DNA of 64,000 nucleotides from Wyeomyia smithii (Eukaryota > Arthropoda > Insecta > Diptera > Culicidae): the NCBI RefSeq assembly GCF_029784165.1, contig NC_073696.1, positions 6,696,001-6,760,000 on the forward strand. The letters run 5' to 3'. The translations under genes and the position numbers were made by a program. The notes below the pieces were generated by a model. It searched no databases and was not told where the DNA came from. It saw only the letters and a program-made list of their open reading frames with translations. Shown here piece after piece: positions 57,338 to 64,000 of this stretch. The first letter of the stretch is position 1. Each line of letters opens with the position of its first letter.

Positions 57338-59384
57338 CACAGTGGTCCAATAATGCAAAAAGTGGAACTTAATTCCATATCGCCTTTTAACTTCATCTTA
57401 GCTTAATAGAGTCTTCGGAGCAATTGTTTGTATGAATGACCCGCATAATTGCAAATTGTAATAAAATATTAAAAGTTTACTATACTAAAAATAAGAAAAT
57501 TAACTTTTTTGTGTTAAGAGATAGAAGAATAATTTATTCAGCAAAGTTGTAGAAAATTCAAAAATATGAAACTTTGTTGAACAAATGAAAATCCTATCTT
57601 TTTTCGGTACAAAGTTATGAAGTACATTACATTGAACTTATTTAAAAGTTAGTTTTTTGTACTTAACTTAAGTTAGTTGCATTTTACACGAAAGTGTAGT
57701 TCGGAGGAATTGTTAGGGCACACAAAACAAACATTTTTGCCGAAGACTATATATCTCCAGGAGTTTTCCTTACAAAATTATATCATATTTTAGCTTATTT
57801 TTTCGATAACTTCAAGAATGTATAGGTTAAAAAGGGGCAAGTGGAATCATGATGTTAATAGTTTTTCTTGAAGTTAAGCTGAAGTACTATAAACTTCTTT
57901 AGGTTCCATTTGTCCCAATCCACCCATTTTAGAGTACAGCGAACATATGTCACAGTAGGTTTTCATATATCAAAAATACTAACTTTTTTGTGTTAAGAGA
58001 TAGAGGAATGGTCTTTTCGGCAAAGTTTTAGAACATGCAAAAATATGAAACTTTTCTGAACAAACAAAATTTCTATCTTCATTGGGAACAGAGTTACAGA
58101 GTATTTCATGTAAAAGTTACTTAAAAGTTAGTTTTTTGTACTTAACTTTTGTTAGTTACATTTTACAAGAAAACTTTGTTCTGAAGAAGCATTTGGGCAT
58201 ACAAAACACACGTTTTTGTTGAAGGCTACACATATCCAGGACTTTTCCTTATAAAGTTATAGCACATTTCAGCATATTTTTTCGATAACTTCAACAACGT
58301 ATAGAATAAAGATTAGGTGGATTGGGACGGATGGAACTTATAGCAGTTTTGAGCACTTGAGCTGAACTTTGAGAAAAAAAATTGACATCATGATTCCACT
58401 TGCCCCTTTTTCCTTTATACGTTCTTAAAGTTATCGAAAAAATATGCTGAATTATGCTATATCTTTGTAAGGAAAAGTCCTGGAGATGTGTAGCCTTCAA
58501 CAAAAACGTATGTTTTGTATGCCAAAATCTTTTTGTAGAACAACGTTTTTTTGTAAAATGTAACTAACAGAAGTTTAGTACAAAAAACTAACTTTTAAGT
58601 AACTTTTACATGAAATACTCTGTAACTCTGTTCCCAATGAAGATACAAATTTTGTTTGTTCAGCAAAGTTTCATATTTTTGCACGTTCTAAAACTTTGCC
58701 GAAAAGACCATTCCTCTATCTCTTAACACAAAAAAGTTAGTATTTTTGATATATGAAAACCTACTGTGACATATGTTCGCCGTACTCTAAAATGGGTGCA
58801 TTGGGACAAATGGAACCTAAAGAAGTTTATAGTACTTCAGCTTAACTTCAAGAAAAACTATTGACATCATGATTCCACTTGCCCCTTTTTAACCTATGCA
58901 TTCTTGAAGTTATCGAAACAATAAGCTAAAATATGATATAACTTTGTAAAGAAAACTCCTGGAGATATAAAGTCTTCAGCAAAAATGTTTGTTTTGTGTG
59001 CCCTAACAATTCCTCCGAACTACACTTTCGTGTAAAATGCAACTAACTAAAGTTAAGTACAAAAAACTAACTTTTAAATAAGTTCCATGTAATGTACTTT
59101 ATATCTTTGTACCGAAAAAAGATAGGATTTTTATTTGTTCAACAAAGTTTCATATTTTTGAATTTTCTACAACTTTGCTGAATAAACTATTCTTCTATCT
59201 CTTAACACAAAAAAGTTAATTTTCTTATTTTTAGTATAGTAAACTTTTAAATTTTTTTTTTTACAATTTGCAATTATGCGGGTCATTCATACAAACAATT
59301 GCTCCGAAGACACTATTAAGCTAGGATGAAGTTAAAAGGCGCTATGGAATTAAGTTCCACTTTTTGCCTTATTGGACCACTGTG
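57338..59384. mobile_element. 2047-bp Transib-like foldback element with CACAGTGG termini
   Basis: The ends are CACAGTGGTCCAATAA and its inverse, flanked by CAGTG on both sides (57333-57337, 59385-59389). Copy A of the host element supplies the empty site with a single CAGTG (about 16096). Almost the whole element is a palindrome with arms of about 1 kb centred near 58360. Each arm holds two tandem units of about 500 bp: TTTTTTGTGTTAAGAGATAG recurs at about 57503 and 57990, and inverted at about 58720 and 59200. There is no transposase. Confidence 0.82.
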
Positions 59385-59394
59385 CAGTGGCAAA

Positions 59395-60085
59395 AGACCA
59401 AATAACACTCATTATGGGTATTTCCGTGATTGTTATGATGCACTGAAGCTACAAATCGACCTCAGACAACATTATGAATTGTAAAATGACAACTTCCGGT
59501 GAATGGGAAACTGCCGAAAATGACCAAATACCACCCAATATGGGTATTTCTTCAACCGGCCGATTTCCATCCAATATGAGATGCTCCGATACCAGAATGA
59601 TACACAGTAGCTAGAATCGACCACAGACACCATTTTGAATTCTAAGATGGTGACTTCCGGTTTCTGGAAAACAGTTGAAAATGACTCAATAACACCTATT
59701 ATTGGTGTTTCTTAAATCAGAATGACGCTCAGGGGCCAGAAATTGTTTCCAAATGCCAATGCCAAATGCCAAATCCAGGGTGGTGACTTCCGGTTTCTGG
59801 AAAATAGCCTAAAGTGACCAAATACCACCCAATATGAGAGTTTCTTTAACCAGAATGATGCATGGAGCTAAAAATTCACCTCAGACACCATTTTGAATTG
59901 TAAGATAGCAACTTCTGGGAAACAGCCGAATACTACTGCATATGAATATTTTCGTAATCGAAATAATGTGGACACCATCTTGAATTCGAAGATGACCACT
60001 TTCAGTTTCTGGAAAACAACGAAAATAACTGCATACCACCCAATAAGAGTGTTTTCGGAATAGAGGTGATGTACTAAAGGCAAAA
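59395..60085. repeat. 253-bp array, copy B portion
   Basis: Units matching 16100-16800 of copy A, with GACCTCAGACAACATTATGA, CAATACCACCCAATATGGG-type words and some extra small deletions. The preceding unit is at about 57148-57330, on the other side of the foldback insert. Confidence 0.75.
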
Positions 60086-60984
60086 GTCGAGGATGTTGTC
60101 ATTCCGATAAAACCAATAATTTCAAACGATATAAACAAATCGCAAGAAATCAATGAATTTGGAATGTTGAAAAATATTAAATTAAACACAAAAATAGGCG
60201 GGACGAAGTTGGCCGGGTCAGCTAGTAAATACATAAATGTACTGGTTTAAGCAAAGCTGCAAGTGATGAATACGAAGATTAGAACTCGAGAGCAAAAAAT
60301 TCGGAGGGATAAAAAAAACAAAAAATACTTTCAAAACGAAGAAAACTAAACATTAAATAAAAGTTTTTGCATAACAGTTGTTATTACTAATTATGTTTGT
60401 TTTGTTGAAAATCTTTTATACATAACATAATAAAGCTTTTAAACCAATTACAACATTATATGTATCCATACTTAAATTGGTAAATTGATAGAACATTCAA
60501 GTGTTATCTAAGCAGAAAGTTGCACAACAACCATATACGACTATTGACAACCATTATGCGGTTTCACCTTTTACCTTTTCCACGAGGTAATTGAAATATT
60601 CACTTAATTGTACACTTCGTGGCCTGATTATTGAGCTTGAGCTTGACGGCCGCAAATTTCGTAATTGCTTCCCGTGATGGATCTGAGCTAGTGAAGTTAC
60701 ACAGGAAACCACGTATATAGCAACTTGGGATTAGTTTACCATTTACACGTCGTGGCCTGATTATTTGAATATTTCTTCTTCGTGCCTCGATAAGCTACAT
60801 CTATTATATTATCAATATTTAACTCCCGGAATGGCGTTAGTTTTACATACAAACAATATACGCACGAAATCTACAACATATTTTTTTCTGTGAAAGTATG
60901 AATTGAGTCAACTAAATCTAAAATTGAGTAAATTTAGTTTCGTGTGTGAGAATGTCACACGCTCACAGAAATTCAACAGCAATG

Positions 60985-61749
60985 TACAGTGGTACAGTAA
61001 GGCAAATAAGGCTGACATGAATTTTTCGATGCGATTTTGTGGTTTTAGAGTAATTTTTTTTCTTAAGAACCTGTTTCTTGTATTTAGTTTATTTTTTATG
61101 TGCAAATGAAAATTAGGGTGGCCCTAAAATCGACGAAACTTATTTATTTGCAGAAATAAATGTATACATTCATCGGCACAGTTGTAGATCAACTAATTTT
61201 AAGCAACTTTCGGTATTTCTTCACAATATTTATATAATACTTGTTCTTTCAAATGATACCAAAAAATATTATTTATGTTTGCCCTAAACGGAGACATCAA
61301 TATTTTAAAAGGGCCTATTTTTAAAATAGAAATAGTGAACACTCTTCATCTGTACGATATATCGACAATGTTTTTTCGTCAAAATTGGCGTATTTTTGAT
61401 TAAAGTTACCGAAGAAAACTTTGTTTTTAAATTTGAATTGAAGAAATAGAGCGAAAAGACTGTTTTTGGAAACCAAATTTAATGTCTACAAAAAAGTTTT
61501 TTACAAAGTTACTCAGAATTAGTTGATCTACAAGTTTGCCAAAGAATGTTTACAATTATTTATGCAAATAAAAACAAGTTAGTTTGTTTTTATTTCGTTG
61601 ATTTTAGGACCACCCTAATTTTCATTTGCACATAAATAGAGGACTATGTATAAGAAACAACTTTTTACAAAAACTATGGCTTTAAACCGCAAACCAAAAT
61701 CGCAACGAAAAGCTCATGTCCGCCTAAATTACCTTACTGTACCACTGTG
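60985..61749. mobile_element. Transib-like element with CACAGTG termini (copy B, without the nested MITE)
   Basis: The left end is TACAGTGGTACAGTAAG (first base mutated from C), the right end is CACTGTG, and CAATG flanks both sides (60980-60984, 61750-61754). It is collinear with 17690-18725 apart from the missing 255-bp MITE and small indels. The shared insertion site shows it was present before the two large copies separated. Confidence 0.75.
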
Positions 61750-61840
61750 CAATGAGTTTAGTTACCTTTTTCACCACAAGAGGGGGTGTTCCCTGTCTGT
61801 CTTCACGGAAATATATGGGAAATTCGAGAGTGAACTATAT

Positions 61841-64000
61841 TTTTTTTTTTTCTTCACATAACATTTATTTGACACGGCACAAATACAATTTAATGTTTAA
61901 CGGCGCCAATTATATCTGATGACTTAAAAACTAAAGCAAATTTTTTATCCTCGCTGCCGACTACGAGCTGAAATTAAGTCTAACTTAAAACTAGCATGGG
62001 ATTTCCAATCAGTGTTTTGTTGTTCAATGGTCGTCTGATAATCGTCGAATGGCATGTATGGATTCGTTCTGCTGAGCCACGATGTCGTGAGTTGGGACAG
62101 AGGCTCGTAGTCCTTGGGTCCTGGTTCTGTTGTGCGGGGTCTGGTTGCTGGTTTTGTGCTTAAGGTTCAAACGTGTTCTTGTCGTTTTGTTGGGTGTAGA
62201 CGGAGGGGAACGGGACTAGACTGGGGCGTGGATGGATTTCAGGAAAACGTATATAAGGGACATGTAGGATAGGTCACGGCTCGCCAAGACATCACGAACA
62301 GGAACAGCCGGCTGTCTACCCTCGGCCTGCAGGGAAGCTATTAATTTAGACCTGGCGTCACGGTGTACAGGGCATGACCAAACCACATGCTCTATGTCGT
62401 GATAACCTTCACCACAGGCACAGATACCACTTTTCCCGAGCCCAACACGACGGAGGAGCGCGTCAAATCTATAGTGATTGGACATAAGCCGGGACATCAC
62501 GCAAATGAAATCCCGACCTACATCCAACCCCTTGAACCACGGGTTCGTCGATACTTTGGGGATTATGGAATGTAACCACCTTCCCAATTCCCCTCTGGTC
62601 CAAGCATTTTGCCAACTGATGATCGTATTCTGACGTACAAGTGCGAAAAATTCATTAAAGGCAATTGGTCTTTCATAAATATCACCGTTTGTTGCGCCCA
62701 CCTTAGCCAAAGAGTCCGCTTTCTCATTACCCGGTATCGAGCAGTGAGAAGGGACCCACGCTAAGGTAATCTGAGTAGATTTTTCGGATAAAGCACTCAG
62801 ATGTTCCCGTATTTTCCCCAGGAAATACGGAGAGTGCTTAACATCTTTCATCGATCGGAGAGCCTCAATGGAACTGAGACTGTCCGTAAAGATGAAATAA
62901 TGGTCCGTGGGCATTTTTTCGATAATCCCTAGGGTGTACTGAATTGCAGCTAATTCTGCGACGTAAACAGAAGCAGGATTATCGAGCTTATGGGAGACGG
63001 TTAAATTGTTATTGAAGATACCGAAGCCAGTGGACCCATCAAGAAGTGATCCGTCAGTGTAGTACATATTGTCGCAGTTGATGTTTCGATATTTATTGGA
63101 AAAAATTTTAGGGATCTGCTGCACGCGTAAATGATCCGGGATTCCACGAGTTTCTTCTATCATGGATGTATCGAAAAACACAGTAGAATCAGAAGTATTT
63201 GATAAGTCGACACGATTTGGAATATTCGAAGAAGGGTTAATATTTTGGGACATGTGATTGAAATACAATGTCATAAAACGGGTTTGAGAATTAAGTTCGA
63301 TTAACCTTTCAAAATTTTCAATCACGGGACGGTTCAAGACCTCACATTTGATTAGAATACGAGAAGACAGGCTCCAGAAGCGGTTTTTCAATGGTAGTAC
63401 TCCAGCTAAAACCTCCAAACTCATCGTATGGGTCGACTGCATGCAACCTAAGGCGATACGCAAACAACGATATTGTATTCGCTCCAGTTTGATCAAATGT
63501 GTGTTTGCTGCGGAGCGGAAGCAGAAACACCCGTATTCAATAACAGACAATATCGTTGTTTGGTAAAGCCTTATAAGGTCTCCTGGATGGGCTCCCCACC
63601 ATTGTCCGGTTATTGTACGAAGAAAATTCACTCTTTGTTGACATTTTTTCATCAGATACCTCACGTGACAACCCCAGGTGCCTTTAGAGTCGAACCAGAC
63701 ACCAAGATATTTGTGTACCAAAACCTGAGAAATCGTTTTACCCATTAATTGTGTTTGAAGCTGAGCAGGTTCATGCTTCCTAGAAAAAACTACTATCTCA
63801 GTCTTCTCCGGAGAGAATTCGATACCTAGCTGTAAAGCCCAAGCAGACAAATTGTCCAAGGTATCTTGCAATGGTCCTTGCAAATCGGCAGCTTTGGCTC
63901 CTGTAACAGAGATTACACTGTCGTCTGCAAGTTGTCTTATCGTGCATGAATTTGCCAGACATTCGTCGATGTCATTTACATAAAAGTTGTAAAGAAGGGG
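61841..64000 (-). mobile_element. I-clade-like LINE with RNase H, 3' half
   Basis: On the minus strand: end of ORF2, a 3' UTR of about 375 bp (62215 down to 61852) with an AATAAA-type signal near 61864-61869, and an A tail seen as T residues at 61840-61851. It is inserted in the right terminal repeat of copy B. The 5' part is outside the window, so its target duplication cannot be checked. It may or may not be the same family as the element at 1-2965. Confidence 0.82.
62216..64000 (-). CDS. LINE ORF2 C-terminal part: reverse transcriptase and RNase H (partial)
   Basis: An uninterrupted 595-codon frame runs to the right edge. At the visible start is PLLYNFYVNDID followed by the catalytic RQLADDSVISVTG (LADD in place of YADD, visible residues 24-27). 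The thumb region follows (KYLGVWFDSKGTW, IEYGCFCF, LERIQYRCLRIALG). RNase H has the expected D-E-D-D set: YYTDGS (about 315), AELAA (about 348), TDSLSS (about 372) and the histidine/aspartate block WVPSHCSIPGNEKADSLA (about 414-431). A C-terminal CxCGE...HDxEHxxxxCP motif (about 526-543) is typical of I/R1-group LINEs. RNase H degrades the RNA strand after reverse transcription. No stop or frameshift is visible. Confidence 0.9.
   Translation of the reverse strand, partial: PLLYNFYVNDIDECLANSCTIRQLADDSVISVTGAKAADLQGPLQDTLDNLSAWALQLGIEFSPEKTEIVVFSRKHEPAQLQTQLMGKTISQVLVHKYLGVWFDSKGTWGCHVRYLMKKCQQRVNFLRTITGQWWGAHPGDLIRLYQTTILSVIEYGCFCFRSAANTHLIKLERIQYRCLRIALGCMQSTHTMSLEVLAGVLPLKNRFWSLSSRILIKCEVLNRPVIENFERLIELNSQTRFMTLYFNHMSQNINPSSNIPNRVDLSNTSDSTVFFDTSMIEETRGIPDHLRVQQIPKIFSNKYRNINCDNMYYTDGSLLDGSTGFGIFNNNLTVSHKLDNPASVYVAELAAIQYTLGIIEKMPTDHYFIFTDSLSSIEALRSMKDVKHSPYFLGKIREHLSALSEKSTQITLAWVPSHCSIPGNEKADSLAKVGATNGDIYERPIAFNEFFALVRQNTIISWQNAWTRGELGRWLHSIIPKVSTNPWFKGLDVGRDFICVMSRLMSNHYRFDALLRRVGLGKSGICACGEGYHDIEHVVWSCPVHRDARSKLIASLQAEGRQPAVPVRDVLASRDLSYMSLIYVFLKSIHAPV

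Larger units (their letters stand above)
56865..61841. mobile_element. 3.46-kb inverted-terminal-repeat element, copy B, with two internal differences
   Basis: It begins with the same CAAATATCTTAAATA end as copy A and follows it closely to GAGAGTGAACTATAT at about 61840, where the right terminal repeat is cut by the minus-strand LINE. Relative to copy A it lacks one 253-bp array unit (the unit at 15662-15914), has a 2047-bp foldback insert at 57338-59384, and lacks the 255-bp MITE. It is inserted in the integrase region of the BEL/Pao pseudogene; the right target duplication is outside the window. Confidence 0.78.

Overview
The window looks like intergenic or intronic DNA from a large, transposon-rich culicine mosquito genome, most likely Aedes. 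The reasons are the mix and density of elements: Jockey-clade, I-clade and RTE-like LINEs, a BEL/Pao LTR element, tRNA-derived SINEs of Feilai type, many short inverted-repeat elements, and AT-rich spacers. The organism call is inference from family resemblance; no search was run. I found no convincing intact host protein-coding gene. One weak two-exon candidate lies at 26.35-26.58 kb.

Layout. 0-3 kb: 5' half of an I-clade-like LINE on the minus strand (ORF1 intact, ORF2 endonuclease with one in-frame stop, running off the left edge). 3-7 kb: AT-rich spacer with low-complexity tracts. 7.2-8.1 kb: eroded LINE reverse transcriptase. 8.2-13.1 kb: nearly complete Jockey-clade LINE (Jockey-1). 14.3-21.6 kb: an eroded RTE-like LINE invaded by a set of nested elements. 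These are a hAT-like element with an 8-bp target duplication; inside it a 3.46-kb inverted-terminal-repeat element carrying a 253-bp tandem array; inside that a 1.04-kb element with CACAGTG ends; and inside that a 255-bp MITE. 21.8-23.4, 37.4-40.0 and 41.9-46.3 kb: three copies of an unidentified retroposon, each flanked by 23-25-bp target duplications and all in the same orientation. 24-34 kb: noncoding repeats, including short hairpins and CCAAT/TATA modules that resemble replication-dependent histone gene signals although no histone coding sequence is present. 41.2-50 kb: a second Jockey LINE (Jockey-2), split in ORF1 by the third retroposon and in ORF2 by a 443-bp MITE with a TTA duplication. 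51.9-56.9 kb: scattered, collinear pieces of a BEL/Pao pol gene, cut at its integrase by a second copy of the 3.46-kb element. That copy in turn holds a 2.05-kb foldback element with CACAGTG ends. 61.8-64 kb: 3' half of an I-clade-like LINE on the minus strand with an open reading frame through the last visible reverse transcriptase motif and RNase H, inserted into the end of that second copy.

How it fits together. This is a layered record of insertions whose order can be read from empty-site comparisons within the window itself. In several cases removing an insert and one target duplication restores the reading frame of the host element. The most unusual signals are (i) the histone-like 3' stem-loop plus promoter modules at 24-33 kb, (ii) two non-autonomous families whose ends carry the V(D)J-type heptamer CACAGTG and 5-bp duplications, as in Transib elements, and (iii) the noncoding retroposon with a hexamer tail and long duplications.
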